DNA from: Aquisphaera insulae
GTDB lineage: Bacteria > Planctomycetota > Planctomycetia > Isosphaerales > Isosphaeraceae
Length of the DNA stretch: 64,000 nucleotides
Direction: 5' to 3'
Assembly: GCF_011064615.1 (NCBI RefSeq)
Contig: NZ_JAALJH010000007.1
Location: forward strand, 1-64,000
Of the stretch, positions 1 through 9,620 are shown in pieces. Numbering within the stretch: the stretch's first letter is position 1; each line of letters starts with the position of its first letter. A model generated the notes under the pieces. It was not told the DNA's origin. It searched no databases and saw only the letters and a program-made list of their open reading frames with translations. The position numbers and the translations under genes were made by a program.

Positions 1-32
1 TATCTCCCGGCGCGCGCTTCCGCCGGATGAAC

Positions 33-353
33 CTAAAAAGTGTACAACTGTCGCATTTGATAGAGGTTGCGGTCCCCGAATCCACGCCCCCACCGCCCGG
101 TCAAATCATGGGCCAACCGGACGATGAGCTGCTCGCCGTAATCCGCCCTGGCCTGGCCAGCTTGCTCGGAGACGACGATCCGCCTGCCGATCTCCCAGTA
201 GGTCGCCGTCATGACGTTGTTGACGGCCCTGGCCGCGAAGCGGCGCGCGACCTCGAGGAGGTCCGAGATCCCCGAAAGGATCTCGTCGTAAGAGGGCCCA
301 TGGACGTCACTCGGCGCGGGCAGCGATGCCCCCGTCTTTTTCTGCTTCGCCAT
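33..353 (-). CDS. Truncated DUF1016 (YhcG-type) N-terminal domain protein
   Basis: The 106-residue product matches the N-terminal DUF1016 half of the YhcG/PDDEXK nuclease family. It has the characteristic YWEIGRRIV segment at about residues 50-59 and an L..DL..RWGRGF...NLYQMRQ block at the end. Full-length family members are roughly 330-380 residues and carry a C-terminal PDDEXK nuclease domain. Here a TAG stop falls just after QMRQLYTF, so the nuclease part is missing from this frame. Only 32 bases remain before the window edge, so I cannot tell whether a shifted remainder follows. I read it as a decayed or truncated gene. There is no Shine-Dalgarno sequence; instead a 12-bp perfect palindrome sits 4 bases before the ATG. 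Confidence 0.7.
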   Translation of the reverse strand: MAKQKKTGASLPAPSDVHGPSYDEILSGISDLLEVARRFAARAVNNVMTATYWEIGRRIVVSEQAGQARADYGEQLIVRLAHDLTGRWGRGFGDRNLYQMRQLYTF

Positions 354-357
354 GCGG

Positions 358-369
358 GTGGTATACCAC
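358..369. promoter_or_regulatory. Perfect 12-bp palindrome GTGGTATACCAC at the DUF1016 gene start
   Basis: The sequence reads the same on both strands and lies 4 bases upstream of the ATG at 353. It includes a TATACC core that could act as a -10 element of a leaderless promoter or as an operator for autoregulation. The dyad is seen directly; its function is inferred. Confidence 0.35.
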
Positions 370-604
370 GGCGCGGCCTTCGCGCGGAGGCGGAAGCCGA
401 GACAATTCCGGGTGGTCTTTCAAGCTATCCGAGAGTTATCCGCCTCCCCACCCGCCCCAGCGAGGAAAGGTCACAAGTTGGGTTTCTAAACACCTGGACT
501 GGGCCCTCTTCAACGTCCGGAGTCGGGTTTCGCCGTTGCCTGCCACAGCGGGCCGCACATAGAAACAGTAGAACAACCCAGTCCACGCGCTTAAACGACG
601 AACT

Positions 605-622
605 GCGCCGCTTCAGCGGCGC
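605..622 (-). terminator. Hairpin at the end of the 613-7634 operon
   Basis: A perfect 7-bp stem, GCGCCGC/GCGGCGC, with a TTCA loop overlaps the stop codon of the last gene of the operon. No U-tract follows. The stretch between 370 and 604 holds no convincing gene. Confidence 0.45.
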
Positions 623-1155
623 CAGTCGGCCCGGCGGAAGATCAGGTACTGGAGGCAGATGGGGACCTCGTAGATCAGGAGGATGAAGTTCAGCTCGCGG
701 CCGGGGGGGAACCGCTTGTTGAACTCCGACATGTCGGCGGCCGTGGTCCAGATGCGGTGGCCCCACGTCTGGATCTTGTAGCCGATGGGGACCAGCCCGA
801 GGAACGCCGGGATCGACCACGCGGGCAACCGGGGCACGGCCAGCACGCTCGCGACGAAGAGGACCAGGAAGGCGGCGGTCGCCAGCGTGGCCCGGATCGT
901 CGCGTTGAATCCGACCGCGATGAGGTACGCCAGGGCCGGGGGCACGACGACCCACCAGGCCGGTGCGCCCAGCAGGAGCGCGACCTGCGCGAGGGTCTCG
1001 TAGATGCCGAACCAGATGAGATAGAGCGCCAGCAGGTGGTTGACGTTGATCCCGAACTGGGAATGCCGGCCGAGATGCCTGGTGTACAGGCCAGGGAAGT
1101 TGACGTGCGTCATGCTCAGGGGCCGAGTCTGAGGCTGGGTCGTCGGCGTGATCAT
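613..1155 (-). CDS. Small integral membrane protein, possibly Mpo1/DUF962-like
   Basis: The product has 180 residues with about four hydrophobic segments (roughly residues 40-62, 67-82, 91-109 and 113-125) and a histidine-containing N-terminal stretch, YTRHLGRHSQFGINVNH. The layout of an early Tyr/His/Asn motif followed by short membrane spans recalls the DUF962/Mpo1 family. Yeast Mpo1 is an iron-dependent dioxygenase in fatty-acid alpha-oxidation. The match is by eye and weak, so an unrelated membrane protein is possible. Its ATG overlaps the TGA of the aminotransferase gene as ATGA, so the two are translationally coupled, and it is the last gene of the five-gene operon. Confidence 0.5.
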   Translation of the reverse strand: MITPTTQPQTRPLSMTHVNFPGLYTRHLGRHSQFGINVNHLLALYLIWFGIYETLAQVALLLGAPAWWVVVPPALAYLIAVGFNATIRATLATAAFLVLFVASVLAVPRLPAWSIPAFLGLVPIGYKIQTWGHRIWTTAADMSEFNKRFPPGRELNFILLIYEVPICLQYLIFRRADWRR

Positions 1156-3362
1156 CGTTCCTTCCTTCGTGTCCGAAACGGCATGAGGATGCGGAGAAGG
1201 CCGGCGAGGAAGACCCCCGGGAGCGGCCTGCGGAGGACGTCCACGATCGTCTCGCAGGCCCGCCGGATCTCCTCCGGGCCGGCGTCGAGCGGCGGCGTGA
1301 CCTTGAGCGTCTCCGGCTCATACTGGCAGAAGCCCGCCAGCAACGGGAAGCGATCGTGGCGGAGCATGGCGAGCAGGTAGAGGGCCGAGAGTCGCTTCCG
1401 GAGCCGTCGCCTCAGCCCGCCCCGGGCGTCGATCTCGATCGCGATGAGCAGGCCGAACACCCGGACGTCGCGGATCCCCTTGTGCGACCCCAGGCCTTCC
1501 TGGAGCAGGCGCCGGAACAGCTCGCCCGACTCGGCGACCCGGCGCGAGAGGTCCAGCTCGTCTCCCAGGCGGAGGACGTTCAGGACGGTCCTGTACCCGA
1601 GCTCGTAGCCCTGGCCACGCCGGATCGAATCCACGAGCGCCGGGCCGCGTTCCGACACCGCGGCGGCCACGGCATCGGAATAGAGCGTCAGGGCGAACGG
1701 GAAGATCATGTCCGAGGTTGCCTTGCCCAGCAGCAGGAGGTCCGGGGCCAGGCCGAGGGCCCGGGACCGGACGAACGGCCCGGTCCGGTACATGCCGGTC
1801 TGCACCTCGTCGACCAGCAGGAGGTAACCCCCGCGCGCCCGGCGCTCGTCGAGGTGCGCGATCACCTCACCCGGGATCGGCCGCACCCCGCCCACGGACT
1901 GGATCAGCTCCACCTGGACGACCGCGAACTCGTGCTCCGCGAGGAGGGCGTCGATCCGTTCCCGCGCGTCGGCGGCGAAGGGGTCGACGTAGTGGACCTC
2001 GGCGTGGAGGGGGCCGACGTTCTCCTTGTAGAAGGGGTTGGCAGTGCCGGCCAGCGAGACGAGCGTCTTCCCGCCGAAGCCGGCCTTCAGGGCCATGATG
2101 TGCCGCCTGGGGAACCGTGCGACCAGGGCGAGCTTGAGGGCGTTCTCCACCGCGGTGGCGCCGCTGACCGCGGGGAGGATCTCTCCCAGGCCGGTGAGCT
2201 CTCGGAGCCGGCCTCGCAGCTCGGCCTCATCGCGATCGGCCAGGCCGATGAACGATCTCATCTCGTCCGGGTAGGTCGGGGGATTGTGGCCCCGGACGCT
2301 GCACGCCACGCCGCCGACGACGTCGTAGACCCTCCGCCCGTCCACGACGACGAAGGGCCCGTCGGTCCGGATCTCGCCCGTCTCGAAGCCGGCGACCCGG
2401 ATGAGGCGGCGGAGCGAGGGGCTGTAGTATCGGCCCAGGCCGTCGGCCCGCCGCGCCGGGTCGTCGCGGAAGGCGGCGAGCTCCCCCGCGTGGCGATGGA
2501 GGAAGTCCGGGTCCTCCGCGGCCAGGCAATTCATGAAGTGCCGGGTCGAGACCGTGTTCGGCTGGAAGGTCGTCGAGTGGAAGGTGCTCTTGCCGGGCCG
2601 GTTCCAGGCGGCGAAGAGCGACCGACGGGCCGTGAAGGCGCCGAACGGCACCCCGTATCCCGTGAACGATTCGTCGAAGACGACGACGTCCGGGATGGAC
2701 TCCCGCAGGAGGCCCCGCGGGCCGCCGCGGATCGCGTCGAGGCCGCCGCGGTCGACGCAGACGATGAGCGCCGGACGGTCGCGACGCATCAGCCCGCGGA
2801 TCGCCTCCGCATGCCGTTCGATCTGCAAGTCGGGATCGGCGACCAGGACGAGCAGGTCGTAGCGTGTGCCGGCCCCTTCGGACGCGATCCTGGCGGCGAA
2901 TTCGTCGAGCTGGTCCCCGCCGATCACGCGGAGGCCCGGGAGGAACTCGGCGCGGCTTCCTCCCGTCAGGTCCAGGTGGGCGAATCCCGTCAGGCGGTCG
3001 GTGGGGTCGAGGATCAGGCCGTTCGACGGGGCGGCGACCGCCCCCCGATTGTGGCGGACGAGCTTGATCGCGCCGCCGAGGGCCTCCCCCAGGCTGTTGG
3101 CCAGGAACGACTGGCATTCCTCCCCGCCGTGGCGGCCGTTCGGCCCGGAGGCTCTCGCTGTCCACGTCTCTCGGACGTAGCGGTCCAGGCAGAAGCAGGC
3201 CTGGACGACGTGCGGGTTGAGGTAGAGCCGCAGCAGGTTCGGCTCCCGCTCCGCGATCATCGGCTCGATGGTCGCCAGCGGCGATGGCAATGGCGATGGG
3301 GACGCGTCGGGCATCGCGGATGTCGGCTCGATGGTCTCGGCGAATGATGTTGGCTGGTTCAT
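1152..3362 (-). CDS. Doubled class III aminotransferase: degenerate N-half plus active C-half
   Basis: The 736-residue protein is nearly twice the normal length of a class III PLP-dependent aminotransferase (about 400-450). The C-terminal half, from about residue 330, has the whole family pattern: a substrate-site VVGGVACSVRGHN block, a glycine-rich GFGGKT segment, the DEVQTGM motif, and the Schiff-base lysine at residue 547 in LLGKATS. The N-terminal half looks like a decayed copy of the same fold. A DESFTGYG motif near residue 230 runs straight into PFGAF and then HSTTFQPN, so the stretch that should carry the PLP lysine is absent. The donor and acceptor are unknown. The gene starts 21 bp after the FAD-oxidase gene and is coupled to the next gene by ATGA. 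Confidence 0.8.
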   Translation of the reverse strand: MNQPTSFAETIEPTSAMPDASPSPLPSPLATIEPMIAEREPNLLRLYLNPHVVQACFCLDRYVRETWTARASGPNGRHGGEECQSFLANSLGEALGGAIKLVRHNRGAVAAPSNGLILDPTDRLTGFAHLDLTGGSRAEFLPGLRVIGGDQLDEFAARIASEGAGTRYDLLVLVADPDLQIERHAEAIRGLMRRDRPALIVCVDRGGLDAIRGGPRGLLRESIPDVVVFDESFTGYGVPFGAFTARRSLFAAWNRPGKSTFHSTTFQPNTVSTRHFMNCLAAEDPDFLHRHAGELAAFRDDPARRADGLGRYYSPSLRRLIRVAGFETGEIRTDGPFVVVDGRRVYDVVGGVACSVRGHNPPTYPDEMRSFIGLADRDEAELRGRLRELTGLGEILPAVSGATAVENALKLALVARFPRRHIMALKAGFGGKTLVSLAGTANPFYKENVGPLHAEVHYVDPFAADARERIDALLAEHEFAVVQVELIQSVGGVRPIPGEVIAHLDERRARGGYLLLVDEVQTGMYRTGPFVRSRALGLAPDLLLLGKATSDMIFPFALTLYSDAVAAAVSERGPALVDSIRRGQGYELGYRTVLNVLRLGDELDLSRRVAESGELFRRLLQEGLGSHKGIRDVRVFGLLIAIEIDARGGLRRRLRKRLSALYLLAMLRHDRFPLLAGFCQYEPETLKVTPPLDAGPEEIRRACETIVDVLRRPLPGVFLAGLLRILMPFRTRRKER

Positions 3363-3383
3363 GCGAGGAGTGTTCGATTCCAG

Positions 3384-5255
3384 TCAATTGCTGTGCTTGC
3401 CGGGGTTGAATCGGACGGAGGGGATCGTCCGTCTCACGTATTCGTCATAGGCGGGCTTGTCGGGGCGGAACAGGAAGAGGTCCGCCGAGACGCAATCGCC
3501 GTCGCGGAACGGGGAGTGGGGCATGCCGTCCCGGCGGATGTAGCGGAGCTGGATCTTCCGCAGGGGGACCTTCGCGTGGGTCCTCCAGAAGACCTCGAAT
3601 TCGTCGGGGGTGAGGAACAGCTCCGTGTGCCAGGCGACGTGCCGGCTGAGGGCGTGCATCAGGTAGGACGAGATCGGATTCTCCTCGAGCCGGTCCCAGA
3701 GCCGGCCCAGGGCGTCGCGGGGGAGCTCGAGGGCCGTCCCGGCCGCCGTGCCCGGCTCGTTGTAGTACTTGCTCACGGTCACCCGGTCGCTGGCCGCGCT
3801 CCCCTGGCGGACCTCCACGTTGGTCGCGCCGCGATCCCGGAGGGCCTCGAGCAGTTCGCCCGCGGTGGGCCTCGTCCGGATCTCGCGGCGGACGAAGTAG
3901 CCGGCCTTCGGCTTCGTCCGCAGGTAGAGCCGCAGGGCGACCGCGCGGGACTTCAGGTTGTAGACGGTCGCCGCGAACTCCGCGTCGTCCCTCGAGGCCG
4001 AGACGATCCGGTCGCGATCGGGGTCGTAGAAGACGACCCGGTCGATCGTGTCGGCCACCGTGGCAAAGTCGACCGAGGATCCGTGGATCGGCACGAACAG
4101 GGCGGTTCCGAGCGACACGTACGAGTAGTTGGGGAGGACGTAGAGGTCCTCGCCGCTCGCCGACAGGCAATCGAGGGCGTCGCGGATCGTCGCGCCGGCG
4201 TCGGCCTTCAGCCTGCCGGGGCCGATGCGGGCCGTCCGGCGGCAGCGGACCGTCGAGACGACCGTCTTCCCCGGGTGCCGATGGCCGAAGTGGTTCACGC
4301 CGTTGTTGTAGCCGACCACCCGGACGCGGCCGATGTTCCCCGGATGGCAGAGCGAGATCAGCTCGCCCTGCGATCGCGGCTTGAGAGTATGGACATTCCA
4401 TGCCCTCAGCCTCGGGATCCGCCCGGCCAGGAGCGTCAGGGCGAGCCCGGCCGCCTGGCCGACGCCCAGCCACGACAGGGCCGTCGCGGCCGCGGCGACG
4501 ATCGTCCCGCCGAGAGACGGGCTTTCATGGCGGCGGAGCAGCTCGCGCCAGGACGCGTTCTCGCCGAGTAGCGTGTAGGCCCGGCCGTCGCGCCGAGGGG
4601 CCCGGCTCATCGCTCCAGTCGACGGCCCGTCCTCGCGGCTCGCGGCCTCGGTCCGCAACGCCTCGATCGCGGCGAAGAGCTCCTGACCCTGGATGAAGCA
4701 GGAGTGCAGCCGCCCCGGGACCAGGGGTGAGAACGGGGCCAGACGCCTCAAGGACGCGTCCACGGGCGAGCGCCCGCCGAGCACGTGCCCCGGGCGGAGG
4801 ACGACGACCCGGGCGTCCGGCACGCCCTCGCGGACCCGGGCCAGGGCGTCGCGCTCGGCCGCCTCGCACTCGGGGTCGTCCAGGTGGATCCGGAAGGAGC
4901 CGACGATCCCAACGAACCGGACATCCCGCCCCTGCACGGCCTTCAGCAGATCCGCCAGGGCACGTCGGCCTTCCGCGGTCGGACGAGGCGTGAGGAACAG
5001 GATCAGGCTCATTCGATCCGCCTCGCGGGCGAGGCGGCCGGTCATGCCGCCGGGGACGAGGACGGCGCCGGCCCGCGGCCCCCGGCCCAGGAACTCCGCG
5101 TAGTCGGCCGCGATGGGATTGCCGAGGTCGGCCACCACGACGATCTCCCCCGTGCTCGGCCGCTCGTCGCGCACCGCCATGCCGACGCCGACGGAGTCGA
5201 TCCCGGGCACGGGGGGCGTCGAGGGGTCAGGCGAGGCGGAATATGGGCTGTCCAT
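3384..5255 (-). CDS. Fusion: SDR-like NAD-binding domain, membrane segment, FAD-linked oxidase
   Basis: The 623-residue protein has three parts. Residues about 30-235 resemble a divergent epimerase/SDR domain: an IVVVADLGNP strand-turn and the family-like VVVLRPGHVLGG segment are present, but a clean GxxGxxG is not. About residues 255-285 form a hydrophobic stretch that may anchor the protein. From about residue 295 onward it resembles an FAD-linked oxidase of the FAD_binding_4 type, seen in YNNGVNHFGH, ADAGATIRDAL and the LPNYSYVSLGTALFVPIHGSS flavin-binding region. The substrate is unknown. The ATG lies inside the end of the decarboxylase gene (29-bp overlap), preceded by a GAGAAGG ribosome site. 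A membrane-associated oxidoreductase acting on the operon's product is likely. Confidence 0.75.
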   Translation of the reverse strand: MDSPYSASPDPSTPPVPGIDSVGVGMAVRDERPSTGEIVVVADLGNPIAADYAEFLGRGPRAGAVLVPGGMTGRLAREADRMSLILFLTPRPTAEGRRALADLLKAVQGRDVRFVGIVGSFRIHLDDPECEAAERDALARVREGVPDARVVVLRPGHVLGGRSPVDASLRRLAPFSPLVPGRLHSCFIQGQELFAAIEALRTEAASREDGPSTGAMSRAPRRDGRAYTLLGENASWRELLRRHESPSLGGTIVAAAATALSWLGVGQAAGLALTLLAGRIPRLRAWNVHTLKPRSQGELISLCHPGNIGRVRVVGYNNGVNHFGHRHPGKTVVSTVRCRRTARIGPGRLKADAGATIRDALDCLSASGEDLYVLPNYSYVSLGTALFVPIHGSSVDFATVADTIDRVVFYDPDRDRIVSASRDDAEFAATVYNLKSRAVALRLYLRTKPKAGYFVRREIRTRPTAGELLEALRDRGATNVEVRQGSAASDRVTVSKYYNEPGTAAGTALELPRDALGRLWDRLEENPISSYLMHALSRHVAWHTELFLTPDEFEVFWRTHAKVPLRKIQLRYIRRDGMPHSPFRDGDCVSADLFLFRPDKPAYDEYVRRTIPSVRFNPGKHSN

Positions 5256-6141
5256 ATCGGACCTTCTCGTTGGGGAAGACCAGGGGCGTCGCCTCGGGCG
5301 ACGAGGAGGAGATCAGGACGACCGTCGAGCCGAGGCCGAAGGTCGCGAGCCAGCTCCCGCGCCGGACGGCGGGGGGCGGATCCGGGGTGCGAGATTCGAC
5401 GCGCCTCGGGCGGGCCCGGAGCCACGGGGCCAGCGGCGAGGTGATGTTCCCCACGCCCCAGCCGGCGACCATGACCACCGCACACGAGCCTCCGCCCCCT
5501 TCGAGGCGAAAGACCGCGCGTTCGTTCAAGGTGTACACCGGGAACTCGGGCCTCTGGAATGGCGGATGGACGAGGAGGCGTGCCCCCGGGATGTGGGCGA
5601 CCCGCCCGAGCCGTCCGTCCATCGGGCTGAAGACGCGATGGCAATCGATCGGGGACAGGAAGACGATCGCGAAGGCCCCGCCCTCGTACGGCTTCGCGTC
5701 CTCGTCGTCGCCGTCGCCGAGGAGCGAGGCCACCGAGTACTCGATCCCCTTGACGGTGAGCAGCCTGCCCCGCTCCACGCGGCCGATATCCTGGACCACG
5801 CCGTCGCACGGGCTGAGCAACGCCCGGCCGTCGGCGGGGATGGGGCGATGCTCCGGCTTCACCCCCCGGGTGAAGAGGTCGTACATGGAGCGATAATCCT
5901 CGAGCGGCCGGTCCGCCTCCTCCGCGTTCAGGCCCGGCGGGTACATCCGGGCGTAGAGGTCCCGGAAGAGCCGGAGCCGCAGCCGCCGCGAGGGGATGGG
6001 GAGGCGGGAGAGCTTCACCACCGCGGCCGCCAGGCAGAGTCGCAGGAATCCGCCATGGATCCGGCGGGCCTGGCGGACCTGCTCGAGCCAGATCGCGAGG
6101 CGGCGTCCCGGGCCGATGAGGGATGGGGGGCTCGTGCTCAT
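5227..6141 (-). CDS. psd: Phosphatidylserine decarboxylase
   Basis: The 304-residue product matches phosphatidylserine decarboxylase, which converts phosphatidylserine to phosphatidylethanolamine at the membrane using a pyruvoyl group. The self-cleavage motif LGST is present near the C-terminus, with Ser272 as the predicted pyruvoyl precursor. Upstream are the conserved ALLSPCDGVV, IVFLSPIDCHRVFSP and VGNITSP-like blocks. The ATG at 6141 overlaps the TGA of the GMC oxidoreductase gene as ATGA. Its place inside an oxidoreductase/aminotransferase operon suggests that it could serve a dedicated lipid or decarboxylate a non-standard substrate, but this is inference; it may be the housekeeping enzyme. 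Confidence 0.88.
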   Translation of the reverse strand: MSTSPPSLIGPGRRLAIWLEQVRQARRIHGGFLRLCLAAAVVKLSRLPIPSRRLRLRLFRDLYARMYPPGLNAEEADRPLEDYRSMYDLFTRGVKPEHRPIPADGRALLSPCDGVVQDIGRVERGRLLTVKGIEYSVASLLGDGDDEDAKPYEGGAFAIVFLSPIDCHRVFSPMDGRLGRVAHIPGARLLVHPPFQRPEFPVYTLNERAVFRLEGGGGSCAVVMVAGWGVGNITSPLAPWLRARPRRVESRTPDPPPAVRRGSWLATFGLGSTVVLISSSSPEATPLVFPNEKVRYGQPIFRLA

Positions 6142-7634
6142 AGCTCCGACACCACTCCGGACGCCACGCGGAGGGCATTGGCCGCGATCGTGAGCCCCGG
6201 GCCGACGCCCAGCGACGTCGGCAGGAAGCTGCCGTCCACGACGAACACCGAGGGATCGGAGTGCATCCGGCAGTCGGGATCGAGGACGGAATGGGCCGGA
6301 TCGATCCCGAAGCGGAGCGTGCCGCACTGGTGGGCGACGTGCTCGTGCGAGATGAACTTTCGCGCGATGCAGTAGACCGCGCCCGCCCGCTTCAGGATCC
6401 GGGCGATCGCGGGGGTCATGCGCTTGCGGCGGGCGAGGTCGTAGCGGGCATAGCGATGCGTGAGCCTGGCCCCACCGTTGGCGGCCAGGGTCACCCGATT
6501 GGCGGGGTTGGGCAGGTCCTCGACCATGCCGGCGAGCAGCAGGACGCGCTCGCGGAGGAACTGGCGGACCGGCGCGGGCAGGAACGGCATGACCTTGGCG
6601 GACATCAAGGGCCCGGGCACCGGGAGCGACTGCACCAGGCCCATCTTGTGCGGATACCGGCTGGTGCCGAAATAGAAGTCGGCGAACCCGACCTGCTTGA
6701 TGAACGACGCGTCCGCGGCCGTCGAGAAGGGGAAGACCCCGGCGACGATCGCGCCGATGTGGAACATGTAGTTCCTGCCGATCAGCGGGTGATCGAAGCC
6801 GGACCGCAGCAGGATGTGGGGCGAGCCGATGGCGCCCGCCGCCAGCGCGTACCGCCTGGCCCGGTACTGGGTACGCTCGCCCGTGTCCCGATCGCGCACC
6901 AGGACGGAGGTCACCCCGGCCTTCGGCCCCTTGACCAGCCGTTCCACCTCCACCCGCGTCCGGACGGTGATCGGGTCGCCGCGATCCACGGCCGCCTCGA
7001 TCAACTGGGCCGCGGAGCCGCGGGCGCCGGTCGGGCAGAGATAGCCCGCGCAGGTGGCGCACCGGAGGCAGCGCGCGGCGTCGATGGCCAGGGGCAGGCG
7101 GAACGGGCGCAGCCCTCGCTCGCGGTTCGCGGCCATGAGCCGCTCGTTGAGCGGGTGCAGGGGCAGGGGCTTGCCGGGATAGCCTCGGGCCGGCTTCTGG
7201 AGCGGGCCGAAATCCTCGTCGGCGCAGCCGGCGACGCCGTAGAGCCGCTCGGCCTCCGTGAAGTGGGGCTCGAGGTCGTCGTAGGAGATGGGCCAGTCCC
7301 AGATGGCCCGCGAGATCCGCTTGCCGTAGTGGCGGCCGGGCTGGAAGTCCCCCAGGCTCGGCCGGATCAGGGCGCCGCCGTAGAGGCTCGTGCCGCCCCC
7401 GAGGAGCCCCCCCATGTAGAGGCGGCGACGGGCGCCGTTGACGTTGACCTCGCGGTCGTCGTACGGCCCCTTGTCGATGAGCATCGTCCGCTCGTCGTGG
7501 ACCGGCCCGCCGACCGCCTGCCGTCCCCCCCGCTCGAGGATCAGGACGGACTTCCCCGCCCTGGCACACGCATACGCAAAGGTACCCCCCCCGGCACCGC
7601 CGCCGACCACGATCACGTCGAAGTCATGCTGCAC
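6138..7634 (-). CDS. GMC-family FAD-dependent oxidoreductase
   Basis: The product has 498 residues. An N-terminal FAD Rossmann motif, VIVVGGGAGGGTFA, starts at about residue 6, followed by VLILERGG. The C-terminal GMC signature includes HQCGTLRFG, DGSFLPTSLGVGPGLTIAANALRVA. A cysteine cluster at residues 189, 192, 195 and 200 (CxxCxxCxxxxCP) resembles the cysteine-rich loop of a GMC subgroup related to cholesterol oxidase and fructose/gluconate dehydrogenases; it might bind an iron-sulfur cluster. I chose the GTG start at 7634 because a GAGGGGGAG ribosome site lies just upstream and the Rossmann motif follows at once; the frame upstream of it is not protein-like. It is the first gene of the five-gene operon. 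Confidence 0.85.
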   Translation of the reverse strand: MQHDFDVIVVGGGAGGGTFAYACARAGKSVLILERGGRQAVGGPVHDERTMLIDKGPYDDREVNVNGARRRLYMGGLLGGGTSLYGGALIRPSLGDFQPGRHYGKRISRAIWDWPISYDDLEPHFTEAERLYGVAGCADEDFGPLQKPARGYPGKPLPLHPLNERLMAANRERGLRPFRLPLAIDAARCLRCATCAGYLCPTGARGSAAQLIEAAVDRGDPITVRTRVEVERLVKGPKAGVTSVLVRDRDTGERTQYRARRYALAAGAIGSPHILLRSGFDHPLIGRNYMFHIGAIVAGVFPFSTAADASFIKQVGFADFYFGTSRYPHKMGLVQSLPVPGPLMSAKVMPFLPAPVRQFLRERVLLLAGMVEDLPNPANRVTLAANGGARLTHRYARYDLARRKRMTPAIARILKRAGAVYCIARKFISHEHVAHQCGTLRFGIDPAHSVLDPDCRMHSDPSVFVVDGSFLPTSLGVGPGLTIAANALRVASGVVSEL

Positions 7635-7849
7635 TCGACCCGCTCCCCCTCGACCCGCTTCTGCGTCGTCAGGATGGTGACCTGGGGGCGGCCCGGATAC
7701 AATGCACTTGACAAGATTTAACGATACTTGAATGGAAACCTTCGACGACGACGGAGGATCGTGAAGGCGGCGTGATTTTCGGGGGAAGACCCTGCGTGCG
7801 TCTCGTTGCGACGTGATGAAGTCACCGAGCCGGCGGGACCGCCGGCCGT

Positions 7850-8086
7850 TCAGGCCGATCCCGACGACGTGCCGCGGAACGGGTCGCCGACCATCGCGCG
7901 GAGGAGGGGAGCGGGGAGGAAGTGTTGATATTGCTTGAAATCCCCCATTCCTCCGGGGCCGGGATATCGTAACGACGCGTCGACGAAGAAGGCGGCGGAC
8001 TCCAGGATCCGCCGCTGCGGGGACCATTCCAGCATCAGGGGGACATCATCGGACTGCCTCCACTGATCCTCGGTCATGCTGATCAT
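7850..8086 (-). CDS. Small hypothetical protein with a planctomycete TExxW..MLEW N-terminal motif
   Basis: The 78-residue product begins MISMTEDQWRQSDDVPLMLEW. This resembles the N-terminus of a repeat-type protein family abundant in Gemmata-like planctomycetes, in which the motif is followed by SERKLRLFACACCRR. The second half here is different, so the gene may be a shortened member. It starts 15 bp after the DUF418 stop codon on the same strand and is probably co-transcribed with it. A second ATG at 8077 is an equally possible start. The 215 bp between this gene and the GMC gene include an AT-rich patch near 7700-7735 that could hold the operon promoter, but no clear -35/-10 pair. No function can be given. 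Confidence 0.55.
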   Translation of the reverse strand: MISMTEDQWRQSDDVPLMLEWSPQRRILESAAFFVDASLRYPGPGGMGDFKQYQHFLPAPLLRAMVGDPFRGTSSGSA

Positions 8087-8101
8087 GGGTCATCGTCCGC
8101 C

Positions 8102-9514
<1,413 letters not shown>

Positions 9515-9620
9515 GGTGCGTCCTCTCGGGCTTGGCCGGGAGCGGCGGTGTCACGGCGACCTACGGCAGTTCGCACGATACCCGCGAATATTGCGGCGCG
9601 GAAGGCCGTCCGCGGCCCGA

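Noticed and set aside
613-7634. Polyketide or non-ribosomal peptide cluster
   Set aside because: No carrier, ketosynthase, condensation or adenylation domain is present in the operon or its neighbours.
7690-7740. TTGACA-like hexamer and AT-rich patch upstream of the GMC operon
   Set aside because: The TTGACA is on the wrong strand for the operon and no matching -10 lies at proper spacing on either strand, so I did not call a promoter.
7635-8027. Upstream extension of the GMC oxidoreductase frame
   Set aside because: The added residues are Arg/Pro-rich and not protein-like, and the GTG at 7634 has a good ribosome site right before the FAD motif.
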